Notes: generated by a model not told the origin, from the letters alone. A DNA stretch of 64,000 nt from Chitinophaga pinensis (GCA_945865645.1 CAMBEI010000002.1:1-64000), one strand, 5' to 3'; numbered from the stretch's first letter, positions 53,491-63,454 are shown. Made by a program: numbers and translations.

Positions 53491-55071
53491 TTGAAAAAAT
53501 ATTTTTTATTCATTATTGTTATCACTATTTTTATTTCCTGCAAACAAAATAATAACAAAGAAAAGGTGAGTGTTCCATTATACGACTCCTCTTATATGCC
53601 TGCAGTTTTTACAGATCCTAATCGTATGGAAAAAATAAAAACAGCGTTTACGGTAATCGATAGCTTGTATAAAAAAAATGCTGAAGACAATCACTTTCCA
53701 GGTATATCATTTGGTATTGTTGTAGATGGAAAATTGCTATATAAAAATAGTTATGGTCATGCCGATATTGAAAAAAAGATACCCGTAACTTCCGCTTCCT
53801 TGTTTCGTATTGCCTCTATGAGTAAAAGTTTTACTGCAATGGCTATTTTAAAATTACGTGACGAAGGGAAATTAGATTTAGACGATCCGGCTTATTTATA
53901 TATACCTGAACTCAAAAACTTAAAATATGCAACAGCCGATGCTCCTGTAATTACTATCCGTCATTTAATGACACATAGCGCAGGCTTTCCAGAAGATAAT
54001 CCATGGGGCGATAGGCAACTTGATGTTAATGATAAAAGTTTAATGGAGTTTATTCGGAAGCAAATCACTTTTTCTAATCCGCCTGGTATTGCATATGAGT
54101 ATAGTAATTTGGGTTTTGCATTGCAGGGGAAAATAATTAGCAAAGTTTCGGGTATGCGTTATCAGGATTATGTTAAAAAAAATATCTTAGAGCCTCTGGG
54201 AATGAAAACAACAACCTATGAATATAGCGATGTTGCTTTGGATAAATTAGCGCATGGCTATCGCTGGTTAAATGAAAAGTGGAATGAAGAAACATTGTTA
54301 CACGATACAAAAGATGGTAGTTGGGGTGCCATGGGCGCTATGATAAGCTCTATTGATGAGTTTGCTGCCTATATGGCATTTCATTTATCAGCCTGGCCGC
54401 CAAACAACTCAAAGGATGTTGGACCTATAAAAAGAAGTTCGGTAAGGGAGATGCAACATCCTTGGCGTGTTAATGGCTTTAATGCAAATTTTATATTTCC
54501 TGATGGAAGAAGCTGTGCAACTACAACGGCATATTGTTATGGCTTAGGCTGGATGAAAGATTGTGATGGCAAAGTCTATATTGCTCACAGTGGTGGCTTA
54601 CCAGGTTTTGGAAGTCAGTGGCGTATTATGCCTGATTATGGTATTGGCGTGGTAGCATTTGCTAATAGAACTTATGCTGCAATGACAACAGTAAATTTAA
54701 GGGCGTTGGATACATTAATTAAAATTGCAGGGTTACAACCAAGGCAACTTCCTCCATCAAAATTTTTGCAACAACGTAAAAATGAATTGTTGAAAATTTT
54801 ACCTAATTGGGGGAGAGCTCAGGAGAGTGTAATTTTTGCCGAAAATTTTTTCTCTGATTACCTCATTGATAGTTTAAAAAAAGAAAGCAAAGAATTGTAT
54901 ATTAAAGCAGGGAAAATAGTTGCTATTAAAGAATTAAAACTCGAGAATCAATTAAGAGGCACTTTTATTATTGAAGGCGAAAAAATAAATATGGAAATAT
55001 ATTTTACGCTATCACCCGAAAATCCTCCTTTAATTCAGGAGTATAGGATAAAGGAAATACTAAAACAATAA
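53491..55071 (+). CDS. Beta-lactamase-fold serine hydrolase, lipoprotein
   Basis: A 526-residue class C beta-lactamase-like (S12-type) hydrolase, probably cleaving D-peptides or esters rather than antibiotics. The start is a TTG at 53491. It is supported by the immediate lipoprotein signal KKYFLFIIVITIFISCK, with Cys as the lipidated residue. The catalytic SxxK is SMSKSF, Tyr is in YSNLGFALQG, and HSGGLPGFGS supplies the third motif (HxG). A small C-terminal beta domain follows from about 440. It stands alone on the plus strand. Confidence 0.88.
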   Translation: MKKYFLFIIVITIFISCKQNNNKEKVSVPLYDSSYMPAVFTDPNRMEKIKTAFTVIDSLYKKNAEDNHFPGISFGIVVDGKLLYKNSYGHADIEKKIPVTSASLFRIASMSKSFTAMAILKLRDEGKLDLDDPAYLYIPELKNLKYATADAPVITIRHLMTHSAGFPEDNPWGDRQLDVNDKSLMEFIRKQITFSNPPGIAYEYSNLGFALQGKIISKVSGMRYQDYVKKNILEPLGMKTTTYEYSDVALDKLAHGYRWLNEKWNEETLLHDTKDGSWGAMGAMISSIDEFAAYMAFHLSAWPPNNSKDVGPIKRSSVREMQHPWRVNGFNANFIFPDGRSCATTTAYCYGLGWMKDCDGKVYIAHSGGLPGFGSQWRIMPDYGIGVVAFANRTYAAMTTVNLRALDTLIKIAGLQPRQLPPSKFLQQRKNELLKILPNWGRAQESVIFAENFFSDYLIDSLKKESKELYIKAGKIVAIKELKLENQLRGTFIIEGEKINMEIYFTLSPENPPLIQEYRIKEILKQ

Positions 55072-55118
55072 AGATTTGATATAGAGGTTACTAATAAATT
55101 TAATCTTCTTTATTTTTT
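55067..55118 (+). terminator. Possible terminator after the serine hydrolase
   Basis: AATAAAGATT (55067-55076) pairs with AATCTT (55102-55107) and TATT (55111-55114), leaving a 3-base bulge and a 25-base loop, and is followed by a T-run to 55118. The imperfect stem keeps confidence low. Confidence 0.3.
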
Positions 55119-55360
55119 ATCCCTCAGCGATATTATTTCATTAATATCACTCCATTGTCGTAACATTTTTGGCAATAATTTCATCTAAATGAGTATCTAT
55201 TTTATCAATTTCTTTTATGCCGTGATGAATAATAAAAATAAGGCAGGTAGTATATTTAATACTGACAATTACACCGGGACAAAACTAGGGGTGTTGTAAA
55301 CGACTGCTAATTAATTCCAAGAGCTAGTTTATTTTCTTCTTTAATTTGTTTCTGCTGTTT
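55119..55360. other. Convergent intergenic stretch
   Basis: The gap between two convergent genes has no complete gene. On the minus strand about 55180-55300 there is a 44-codon open stretch without a start codon reading protein-like text (HHGIKEIDKIDTHLDEIIAK), continued in another frame by SDINEIISLRDK. It could be the relic of a lost gene but may be chance in A-T rich DNA. Confidence 0.2.
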
Positions 55361-56098
55361 TTATTTTAATAATTTAATTTTAAAAGCATACGCTGCGTTT
55401 AAAATATATTTATTAAAAGATACTTCATCAGCCATGCTTGCAAATGCGTAAGTTGGCAAATATTTTATCATAAAAGTATCTAGCTCGGCCCCTGTTAATT
55501 GTGTGATTCTTCTTACAAAATTTTTGTTAAATCGGTAGCTTACAAAATGATCCTGTTCCTGTTGCTCTATCCTTGCTTGAAAAGCTTTAAGGCGTTTATT
55601 TCTTTTAAAGCGAAACATGTTTATAATTTCATTTACATCAGCTCCCACATAGCCTTCTGGTGAAATACTGCTTTGTATTGTCGGGCTTTTAAAATTGTAA
55701 ATATCTTCATAAATCTTCCGATTTTCAATAGAATCCTCGCGGTACGATCTGGCAAATATTATTACCTCTTTTAATGTACGATATCCACCTTTTACTTGCA
55801 CTCGCAATGAAATATCAAATTGAGTAAGATCGGATATATCTTTAACAGCAAATTTTTGTGTAGGCTTATTTTGATAAATAAAAGTGAGGGAATCTTTATC
55901 GGTAACTGCTATCGAATATCTCCCCATAGAATCAGTTTGTGCATATTTACCCTCGCTACTTTGAATATATACATGTTCTACATAGTTTTTTTTTGAAGAA
56001 TCGAATATAGTACCTGTAACGATTAACTGCGCATTTAAATTATTAACAACACAAGTAAGACAAAGTATCCTAAAAAGTATTTTTGAAAATAATTTCAA
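55361..56098 (-). CDS. Exported protein with carboxypeptidase-regulatory-like domain
   Basis: A 245-residue exported protein with signal peptide ending NNLNAQ. Residues about 26-105 form a beta-sandwich of the carboxypeptidase regulatory type (VTGTIFDSSKKNYVEHVYIQ, SMGRYSIAV), common at the start of Bacteroidota envelope proteins. The rest (FARSYREDSIENRKIYEDIY, then FRFKRNKRLKAFQARIEQQE) is a helical domain seen in a small family of periplasmic proteins. Function unknown. No barrel follows, so it is not a TonB-dependent receptor. Confidence 0.8.
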   Translation of the reverse strand: MKLFSKILFRILCLTCVVNNLNAQLIVTGTIFDSSKKNYVEHVYIQSSEGKYAQTDSMGRYSIAVTDKDSLTFIYQNKPTQKFAVKDISDLTQFDISLRVQVKGGYRTLKEVIIFARSYREDSIENRKIYEDIYNFKSPTIQSSISPEGYVGADVNEIINMFRFKRNKRLKAFQARIEQQEQDHFVSYRFNKNFVRRITQLTGAELDTFMIKYLPTYAFASMADEVSFNKYILNAAYAFKIKLLK

Positions 56099-56223
56099 TA
56101 GATTTTTAAAATTAATATAGTTAAAAATACGCGAACTATTTATAACCTTATTTATTGTTTTGATATTTTAACTAGATTTTACTTTTTAAAAATAATTTTC
56201 TCATAAGTGCTGCAGCAACTGGG

Positions 56224-57120
56224 CTATTTTTGTATAATTTCTGCAATTAGTTTTGGATAGTAGGCGTGTTCTAATGCATGAATTTTTTCTGCCAATGTGT
56301 CTACAGTTTCATTTTCAACTACCTGGCATTTAGCCTGAAAAATTATGTCTCCGTGGTCATATAATTCATCAACATAATGAATGGTGATACCAGTTTCTGT
56401 TTCATTAGCACCAATTACGGCTTCGTGAACTCGATTGCCATACATACCCTTCCCCCCAAACTTGGGTAGTAGAGCAGGGTGTATATTAATAATCTTTTTG
56501 TAATGTGTTTTTATTAAAGATGTAGGTAGCTTCCATAAAAATCCGGCGAGCACTATAAAATTGATATGGTGCTGTTGTAATTCTGGCAAATATCCATTCC
56601 CATTAAAAAATCTTTCCTTTTCTATTAATAAATAAGGGACACCAGCTTTTTTTGCAATTTCTATTACCCCAGCGTTAGGGTTATTGCTGATAATTAATGA
56701 AATATTAATATTTTCAGAATTGCCAAAATGGTTAATTATTTGTGCTGCATTTGACCCAGCCCCACTTGCAAAAATTGCAATTCTTGCTACTGCCAGGTCA
56801 TTTTTTTTTTTACCACTCAATTTTTGCCACACTTTTAAAATATATCTTTTAAAAAAAGCAAATTGACCTAATGGGATACTAATTGCTAGAACAGAAAGCG
56901 GCCACAGCAGGGTAACTATAATTATATAAAATACAAACCATACCAATTTGTAGTTTTCTAAATTGCTCAAAGCCAAAATTGTTCGCCCTAAATAACCACA
57001 AAGGCTACCACCCATTGCAAATGTTGTAATAATAAGGACTAGGTTGATGCTATTTACCTTCCAACGCGCCTTTAATTTTTTTAGCATTTGGCAAAAGTCA
57101 ACTAAAATATTGTGATTCAT
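56224..57120 (-). CDS. purN: PurN formyltransferase fused to an N-terminal membrane segment
   Basis: Phosphoribosylglycinamide formyltransferase of purine synthesis, preceded by an unusual ~105-residue domain. Residues about 112-298 form a complete PurN: IAIFASGAGSNAAQII, NIHPALLPKFGGKGMYG and HYVDELYDHGDII contain the catalytic Asn, His and Asp region. Residues 12-103 contain two hydrophobic helices (NSINLVLIITTFAMGGSL and FVFYIIIVTLLWPLSVLAIS) and resemble a small Bacteroidota membrane family I recall as DUF6787. The junction lies at GKKKND, encoded by an 11-base homopolymer (56801-56811). No ATG, GTG or TTG could start PurN on its own. Either a true fusion or two genes joined by an indel. 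Confidence 0.85.
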   Translation of the reverse strand: MNHNILVDFCQMLKKLKARWKVNSINLVLIITTFAMGGSLCGYLGRTILALSNLENYKLVWFVFYIIIVTLLWPLSVLAISIPLGQFAFFKRYILKVWQKLSGKKKNDLAVARIAIFASGAGSNAAQIINHFGNSENINISLIISNNPNAGVIEIAKKAGVPYLLIEKERFFNGNGYLPELQQHHINFIVLAGFLWKLPTSLIKTHYKKIINIHPALLPKFGGKGMYGNRVHEAVIGANETETGITIHYVDELYDHGDIIFQAKCQVVENETVDTLAEKIHALEHAYYPKLIAEIIQK

Positions 57121-57242
57121 AACCCTAAGTTGAATTATTTTTTAACATAAAATAGTTTACAAATACATGACAATCGTTATATACCAATTAATTAAATCCA
57201 ACGAAACATATGCTGAGTATGTAAAAAAAAATCTTTTATATC

Positions 57243-57275
57243 TTGTTATATTCTCATTATCCTGCCTTATTTTTG
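57243..57275 (+). promoter_or_regulatory. Promoter of the alternative complex III operon
   Basis: TTG at 57243-57245, then 22 bases, then TATTTTTG at 57268-57275. Both elements of the Bacteroidota promoter are present at acceptable spacing. Transcription would start near 57282, about 40 bases before the actA ATG. Confidence 0.5.
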
Positions 57276-57320
57276 CACCTAATTAGGAAATTTTTCCACT
57301 TTAGCCCCCGATATAATTGT

Positions 57321-58592
57321 ATGAGTCGTTGTAGAAAAATGTTTTTTAAAATATTTACGAGTATTTTTTTAGTTATTTTATTATCAATTAATGTGCAATC
57401 TTTTGCTGCTGATGGAGAAGCCTTATTTAAAGCCAATTGCGCCAGCTGCCATAAAGTTGACAAGGATTTTACAGGCCCAGCTTTAAAAGGTTGGAAGGAT
57501 AGGGTTCCTGCTGATGGTTGGATATATAAATGGATGGCTAATCCTGCCGAACAAACTGATGCTTATGCTACCGCATTAAAAGCAAAATGGAAACCAACAA
57601 TTATGACCAATTTTCCTCAATTAAAAAAAGAGGATATAGATGGAATATTAAAGTATATTGATGATTGGGCGCCTCCAGTAGCTCCCACAGGTGCAACAGG
57701 CCAGGCCGATGGTTCAGGAGATTCTCTTCTCTTTGGCATTTTAACCCTTGTTTTAGCAGTTATCGCTTTTATCTTGCTACAAGTTAATAGTAGTCTTCGC
57801 AAATTATCAGATGATAAAGAAGGGGTATTGCGCCCTGAGCCCGTTCCGGTTTATAAAAACAAAACCTATTTAATGATGGGTGTTTTGTTATTGTTTGCTT
57901 TAGGGGGATATTATACTATTAATGGTGCAATTGGTTTGGGCCGAATGCAGAATTATCAACCCGAGCAACCAATTTATTATTCTCATAAAGTACATGCGGG
58001 CACCAATCAAATTAGCTGCTTATACTGCCATGGTGGAGCACAGGATAGTAAACAGGCAAGCATCCCTTCAGTTAGTCAGTGTATGAACTGTCACAAAGCT
58101 ATTAATAAATATGAAGGTCCAGATGAACTGGTTAAAGAAGATGGCACAGCTGTAGATGGAACTGCCGAAATACAAAAATTATACGATTATGCAGGTTGGA
58201 ATGCAACAACCAAAACGTATAATCCAGATACCAATAATGACGGCATTGCTGATGGCGCAAAACCTATTGAATGGATAAAAGTTCATAACCTGCCCGATCA
58301 CGTTTATTTTAACCATAGTCAGCATATTAAAGTTGGTAAACAACAATGTCAAACTTGCCATGGTAATATACAGGAAATGCCCGAAGTGTATCAGTTTTCA
58401 ACGCTAAGTATGGGCTGGTGTATCAACTGCCATCGCGAAACTAAGGTTGATTTTTACAATAAAGAAAATGCTACTGGTAATAAGTATTACAGTATTTACG
58501 AAAAATTTCACAAGGATATAAAAAGCGGCAAGATGGATAGTGTGACAGTTGAAAATATTGGCGGTACAGAATGTCAGAAATGTCACTATTAA
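57321..58592 (+). CDS. actA: Alternative complex III subunit ActA, multiheme cytochrome c with extra N-terminal heme domain
   Basis: Periplasmic cytochrome c subunit of the quinol-oxidising alternative complex III. From the ATG at 57321 it has 423 residues and a signal peptide near ILLSINVQSFA. Six CxxCH sites are present: CASCH in an N-terminal monoheme domain (40-44), then CLYCH, CMNCH, CQTCH, CINCH and CQKCH in the pentaheme part. Two hydrophobic helices (LLFGILTLVLAVIAFILLQ and TYLMMGVLLLFALGGYY) lie between them. The pentaheme part is the classic ActA and the monoheme domain is an N-terminal addition. An alternative start at 57339 would trim six residues. actB follows after 123 bp. Confidence 0.9.
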   Translation: MSRCRKMFFKIFTSIFLVILLSINVQSFAADGEALFKANCASCHKVDKDFTGPALKGWKDRVPADGWIYKWMANPAEQTDAYATALKAKWKPTIMTNFPQLKKEDIDGILKYIDDWAPPVAPTGATGQADGSGDSLLFGILTLVLAVIAFILLQVNSSLRKLSDDKEGVLRPEPVPVYKNKTYLMMGVLLLFALGGYYTINGAIGLGRMQNYQPEQPIYYSHKVHAGTNQISCLYCHGGAQDSKQASIPSVSQCMNCHKAINKYEGPDELVKEDGTAVDGTAEIQKLYDYAGWNATTKTYNPDTNNDGIADGAKPIEWIKVHNLPDHVYFNHSQHIKVGKQQCQTCHGNIQEMPEVYQFSTLSMGWCINCHRETKVDFYNKENATGNKYYSIYEKFHKDIKSGKMDSVTVENIGGTECQKCHY

Positions 58593-58715
58593 AATAGTTC
58601 GCAGTTTGTAATAGGCATACTGCAATATTAAATTCAAATTATACAACGAATAGGTTGTTGATTGCTAATCTGCAGGTTCTTGCGGAGTTTCAACAGCCCC
58701 TGATAACTGATAAAT

Positions 58716-61700
58716 ATGAGTAATAAAAAGTATTGGCAAAGTTTTGGAGAACTAAATCAAACAGCAAGTTTTGAGGAATCAACCAAAAATGAGTTTAAAG
58801 AAGAGTTGCTACCTTTAGCAGATCTTGATGATAAAGGTATTTTAGATGCCCAAACTCCTCGTAGAGATTTTCTTAAATATTTAGGATTTAGTACAGCTGC
58901 AGCAGCGTTAGCGGCAAGCTGCGAAACGCCAATACGTAAAGCAGTACCTTATTTAAATAGGCCTGATAATATTATCCCCGGGGTTCCTAATTATTATGCA
59001 TCTACTTATATAAATGGTGGGGATGCTATTTCTGTTGTTGTTAAACAAAGAGATGGCAGACCTATTAAAATAGAAGGCAACGAATTATCAACTATAACCA
59101 ATGGAGGCACAAATGCACAAGCTCAGGCTTCTGTTTTGGATTTATATGATAATACGCGATTGCGTTATCCAATGCAAAAAGATGGAAGTGGATTTAAAGA
59201 GGTTACTGGATTTGATGCATTTGATAATATGGTTGGAGCCGCTATTGCAGGCAAAGCGGTTGCTTTACTTACTTCAACAGTAAATTCTCCATCTACCCTA
59301 GCCATAATAGAGGAATTTAAAGTAAAATACCCAACTGGTCGCCATATACAATACGATGCGATAAGTTACAGCGGTATGATACAAGCAAATGAAGCTTGCT
59401 ATGGAAAAAAAGCAATTCCATCTTATCATTTTGATAATGCAAAAGTGATTGTTAGTTTGGGCGCCGATTTTTTAGGAACCTGGATTAGTCCAACTGAATT
59501 TAGTAATCAGTATAGTAAAAACAGAAAAATTAGCGGAGAGCAACCTGAGTTAAGCAAACATTTTCAGTTTGAAAGTACAATGAGTTTAACTGGAAGTAAT
59601 GCGGATGATCGGTATACCCATAAGCCATCTGAAACAGGAGCTGTGGCTGTAGCTATTTTAAATGCATTAAATGGAGCAGCAGCTTCTTTTTCGGATACAA
59701 AATTAAATGAGGGCATAAGGTTAGCTGCTACTAATTTAAAATCAGCTGCCGGCAATGCACTGGTTGTTTGTGGAAGCAATGATGTAAATATTCAAATTGT
59801 AATTAATGCTATTAATGAAGCGATTGGCGCAAATGGTAAAACCATTAATTGGGCTATTAGATCAAACTACAAAAAGGGTATTGATGGAGATATGGTTACA
59901 TTGATTAATGATATGAATTCAGGTGCTATTGGCGCTGTTTTAATTCATGATGTTAACCCTGTTTATTCGTATAGTGATAGTAAAAAATTCAAAGACGCAC
60001 TGGCAAAAGTTGTTTCTGTTTCCTTTAACGGAACCATGGATGAAACAACCGAGTTATGTAAATATATTCTTCCATCTCACCATTGGTTAGAGAGTTGGGG
60101 TGATGCGGAACCTAAAACAGGTTATTACAGTTTGTTGCAGCCAACAATTAATCCTTTATTTAAAACTAGGGCCTGGCAAACTTCTTTAATTAAATGGAGT
60201 TCGGCAGCTGGCAGCATGGTAAATGATTATGAAACTTATTTTAAGACTTACTGGAATGCCAAGTTAGGCAGTACAGATTTATATAATAAAGCTTTGCAGG
60301 ATGGTGTTATTGAACCTAGCGCCATACTTCCTATAACTGCAGGCACATTTAGTAACTCAAAATTAACTGAAGCTATAACTGCCGCTGCATCTGTACAAAG
60401 TGGCGCAGTGGAAATAATACTTTATCAAAAAATATCTATTGGTAATGGTAGCCAGGCTAATAATCCTTGGTTACAAGAATTACCTGATCCTATTACCAAA
60501 GTAACTTGGGATAATTATGCGATGATAAGTCCAGCAATGGCACTGTCCTTATTAAACCTGGATGTAATGAACCAAGAGCGAGGAAAGCAAAGTGATTACG
60601 AAGTGCATCCCGAAAAACCTGTTATAAAAATTACAGTAAATGGAAAGTCGGTTCAACTACCCGTAATAGTTATTCCGGGCATGAATGCTGCTACCATTGC
60701 TTTAGCAGTTGGGTATGGCAGAGAAAGTGCAAGCAAAGAAACAACAGCTGATAATATTGGCAAATCTGCAAATGGTGCAGGTAAAAATGTGTATCCTCTG
60801 GTTAGTTTTAATGGAACCAATTCTTATTCATCTGTAGCTACAGTTGAAAAAACGGACACTAAATACCCTTTAGCACAAACGCAGGTACATGGTTTTACAG
60901 AGAGCCGTCCTGTAATTTATGAAACCAATCTTAAAAGTTTTGTAGCTAATCCCGAATCTGTTTTAGAAGAGATAACTAAAGAAAAGATAGCTATTACTAT
61001 AGGAGGTAGCAAAGATTTTGTTAAAGATGCAACCATTTATCCCGATTATGATAAGCCCGGTATTAAGTGGGGTATGAGCATTGATTTAAATACTTGTACT
61101 GGCTGTAGTGCTTGTGTGGTTGCCTGTACTGCCGAAAACAATGTGAGTGTAGTTGGTAAAATGCAAGTGCAGCGTGCACATGAAATGCATTGGTTGCGCA
61201 TTGATCGTTATTTTACAGGCGATTTAGAAAACCCAGATGTGGTTTTTCAGCCAATGCTTTGTCAGCATTGCGACAATGCTCCCTGCGAAAACGTTTGTCC
61301 AGTGGCTGCAACTAACCATAGCAGTGAAGGCTTAAATCAAATGACTTATAATCGTTGTATTGGCACAAGATATTGTGCTAATAACTGTCCTTATAAAGTA
61401 CGTAGATTTAACTGGTTAGATTACACGGGAGCAGATAGTTTTGCCGATAATCAAAATCCGATGGTAGGTACTTATATGGATGCTTCTGTTATGCAGATGA
61501 ATGACGATCTAACTAGAATGGTATTAAATCCGGATGTTACCGTACGAAGCAGGGGGGTAATAGAAAAATGCTCTTTCTGCGTTCAGCGTTTACAAGAAAC
61601 AAAATTAGAGGCTAAAAAACAACAGGATCCAAAATTAGTGCGTAATGTAAAAGTAGCTTGTATGCAAGCTTGTCCAACAAATGCTATAAGCTTTGGGAAT

Positions 61701-61871
61701 GTAAACGACAAGCAAAGTGATATTTATAAGATTAGAAATGTGGAACAAACGCACAGGGCGTTTTACGTAATGGAGCAATTGCACGTTTTGCCTAATGTGA
61801 GTTACTTGGCAAAAGTAAGAAATACAGAAAGGCATATTGGCGTGGAGGAAGAAACAAATGCGGCGGTGTAA
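58716..61871 (+). CDS. actB: Alternative complex III subunit ActB (molybdopterin-oxidoreductase-like, Fe-S)
   Basis: Large peripheral subunit, 1051 residues, fusing a cofactor-less molybdopterin-oxidoreductase-like part to a ferredoxin-like part. Tat-like motif TPRRDFLKYLGF (RR at 49-50) is followed by AAALAASC, with Cys69 as a likely lipidation site. The C-terminal part from about residue 794 binds iron-sulfur clusters through CTGCSACVVAC, CQHCDNAPCENVCP, CIGTRYCANNCPY, CSFCVQR and CMQACP, a four-cluster arrangement. No molybdenum-binding residue is evident, as usual for ActB. actC follows with a 93-bp gap. Confidence 0.94.
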   Translation: MSNKKYWQSFGELNQTASFEESTKNEFKEELLPLADLDDKGILDAQTPRRDFLKYLGFSTAAAALAASCETPIRKAVPYLNRPDNIIPGVPNYYASTYINGGDAISVVVKQRDGRPIKIEGNELSTITNGGTNAQAQASVLDLYDNTRLRYPMQKDGSGFKEVTGFDAFDNMVGAAIAGKAVALLTSTVNSPSTLAIIEEFKVKYPTGRHIQYDAISYSGMIQANEACYGKKAIPSYHFDNAKVIVSLGADFLGTWISPTEFSNQYSKNRKISGEQPELSKHFQFESTMSLTGSNADDRYTHKPSETGAVAVAILNALNGAAASFSDTKLNEGIRLAATNLKSAAGNALVVCGSNDVNIQIVINAINEAIGANGKTINWAIRSNYKKGIDGDMVTLINDMNSGAIGAVLIHDVNPVYSYSDSKKFKDALAKVVSVSFNGTMDETTELCKYILPSHHWLESWGDAEPKTGYYSLLQPTINPLFKTRAWQTSLIKWSSAAGSMVNDYETYFKTYWNAKLGSTDLYNKALQDGVIEPSAILPITAGTFSNSKLTEAITAAASVQSGAVEIILYQKISIGNGSQANNPWLQELPDPITKVTWDNYAMISPAMALSLLNLDVMNQERGKQSDYEVHPEKPVIKITVNGKSVQLPVIVIPGMNAATIALAVGYGRESASKETTADNIGKSANGAGKNVYPLVSFNGTNSYSSVATVEKTDTKYPLAQTQVHGFTESRPVIYETNLKSFVANPESVLEEITKEKIAITIGGSKDFVKDATIYPDYDKPGIKWGMSIDLNTCTGCSACVVACTAENNVSVVGKMQVQRAHEMHWLRIDRYFTGDLENPDVVFQPMLCQHCDNAPCENVCPVAATNHSSEGLNQMTYNRCIGTRYCANNCPYKVRRFNWLDYTGADSFADNQNPMVGTYMDASVMQMNDDLTRMVLNPDVTVRSRGVIEKCSFCVQRLQETKLEAKKQQDPKLVRNVKVACMQACPTNAISFGNVNDKQSDIYKIRNVEQTHRAFYVMEQLHVLPNVSYLAKVRNTERHIGVEEETNAAV

Positions 61872-61964
61872 AAAGTGTAAGCGGATAAAATTTTGTAAAT
61901 ATAAAATCAAGTAAAAAATAAAAAGCAGAACTCATTTTACTTTTTGCTTTTGAATTTAAATTAT

Positions 61965-63416
61965 ATGTCATTACTGAAATACGAATCACAACTTAGGGAG
62001 CCACTGGTAGATGGTAATAAAAATTATCACCAGATTACAGAGGATATTATACGTCCCATTGAAATGAAACCTAGTCGTCTCTGGTATATAGGATTTTTTA
62101 TCAGCATAGCTTTGTTATTATTTGGGGTGTATAGTGTTTACCGAGAGGTTACTTACGGTATTGGGCAGTGGAATGTAAATAAAACCATTGGCTGGGGTTG
62201 GGATATTACCAATTTTGTATGGTGGATTGGTATTGGCCATGCGGGGACATTAATTTCTGCAATCTTATTATTATTTCGCCAGGGCTGGAGAACAGGCGTG
62301 AACAGGGCGGCTGAAGCAATGACCATTTTTGCTGTAATGTGTGCTGGTCAATTTCCTATCTGGCATATGGGCAGAGTATGGATGGCGTTTTTTGTATTAC
62401 CTTATCCAAATAGCCGAGGTCCGCTGTGGGTTAATTTTAACTCGCCTTTATTGTGGGATGTATTTGCGGTATCCACTTACTTTACTGTTTCTTTATTATT
62501 TTGGTATTCGGGCTTAATCCCCGATTTGGCAACAGTAAGAGACCGAGCTAAAACAAAGTTTCGTAAAATGTTTTATGGAATTGCGTCTTTTGGTTGGACC
62601 GGTAGTACCAAACACTGGCAGCGCCACGAAAGTTTAGCATTGGTATTGGCGGGCTTAAGTACTCCCCTTGTTTTAAGTGTTCATACTATTGTATCTTTCG
62701 ATTTTGCTACTTCAATTGTTCCAGGTTGGCATACCACTATATTTCCTCCTTATTTTGTGGCTGGTGCTATTTTTTCTGGATTTGCTATGGTGCAAACCTT
62801 ACTTATAATTGTTAGAAAAGTATTACACTTACAAGAATATATTACTGTTGGACATATTGAGGCAATGAATAAAATTATTGTACTTACCGGTAGCATTGTT
62901 GCTTGTGCTTATCTCACCGAATTGTTTATTGCCTGGTACGGACAAAATCCTTACGAGTGGTATGCATTTAAAGAAAATCGTGCCAACTTGTTTAGCCCTT
63001 ATGGGTGGAGTTACTATTTAATGATGTTTTGTAACGTGTTATCTCCTCAGTTATTTTGGAGTAGTAAGTTAAGGAGAAATATTACAGTTACTTTTTTCAT
63101 GAGTATAATTGTAAATATTGGAATGTGGTTTGAGCGGTTTGTAATTATTGTTACATCGGTTTATAGAGATTATTTGCCTTCCTCCTGGAGTACTTATTAT
63201 AGTCCTTCTATCTGGGAGCTTGGATTTTATCTAGGTACATTTGGATTATTTTTTACTTGTTTTTTCCTATTTGCAAAATACTTTCCAGTAATTGCGGTAG
63301 CCGAAATAAAAGCGGTTTTAAAAACTAGTGGAGAGAATTATAAAGTAAAGATGACGGATCTTGAAAAAGCTGATGCTGAAAAATTTTATATTGATGAAGT
63401 TGCGCATGCGCATTAA
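61965..63416 (+). CDS. actC: Alternative complex III subunit ActC (NrfD-like, quinone-binding membrane protein)
   Basis: Polytopic inner-membrane subunit of the NrfD/PsrC family. The start at 61965 (MSLLKYESQLREPLV) gives 483 residues. The frame is open a little further upstream from a TTG, which I reject. Many hydrophobic helices are visible, with HxG-type GIGHAGTLISAILLLFRQGW and VLSVHTIVSFDFATS, the conserved region around the quinone site. It should oxidise menaquinol and pass electrons through ActB to ActA. Between actB and actC a 7-bp stem (AAAAGCA with TGCTTTT) is present. actD follows after 38 bp. Confidence 0.94.
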   Translation: MSLLKYESQLREPLVDGNKNYHQITEDIIRPIEMKPSRLWYIGFFISIALLLFGVYSVYREVTYGIGQWNVNKTIGWGWDITNFVWWIGIGHAGTLISAILLLFRQGWRTGVNRAAEAMTIFAVMCAGQFPIWHMGRVWMAFFVLPYPNSRGPLWVNFNSPLLWDVFAVSTYFTVSLLFWYSGLIPDLATVRDRAKTKFRKMFYGIASFGWTGSTKHWQRHESLALVLAGLSTPLVLSVHTIVSFDFATSIVPGWHTTIFPPYFVAGAIFSGFAMVQTLLIIVRKVLHLQEYITVGHIEAMNKIIVLTGSIVACAYLTELFIAWYGQNPYEWYAFKENRANLFSPYGWSYYLMMFCNVLSPQLFWSSKLRRNITVTFFMSIIVNIGMWFERFVIIVTSVYRDYLPSSWSTYYSPSIWELGFYLGTFGLFFTCFFLFAKYFPVIAVAEIKAVLKTSGENYKVKMTDLEKADAEKFYIDEVAHAH

Positions 63417-63454
63417 TAAGTTTAAAAGTTGTTAGACGTTTAAAAGTTAAACAT

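Noticed and set aside
63421..63448. 10-base direct repeat between actC and actD as an attachment or regulatory site
   Set aside because: Two A-T rich copies 8 bases apart in a short intergenic gap are likely slippage. Nothing links them to a function.
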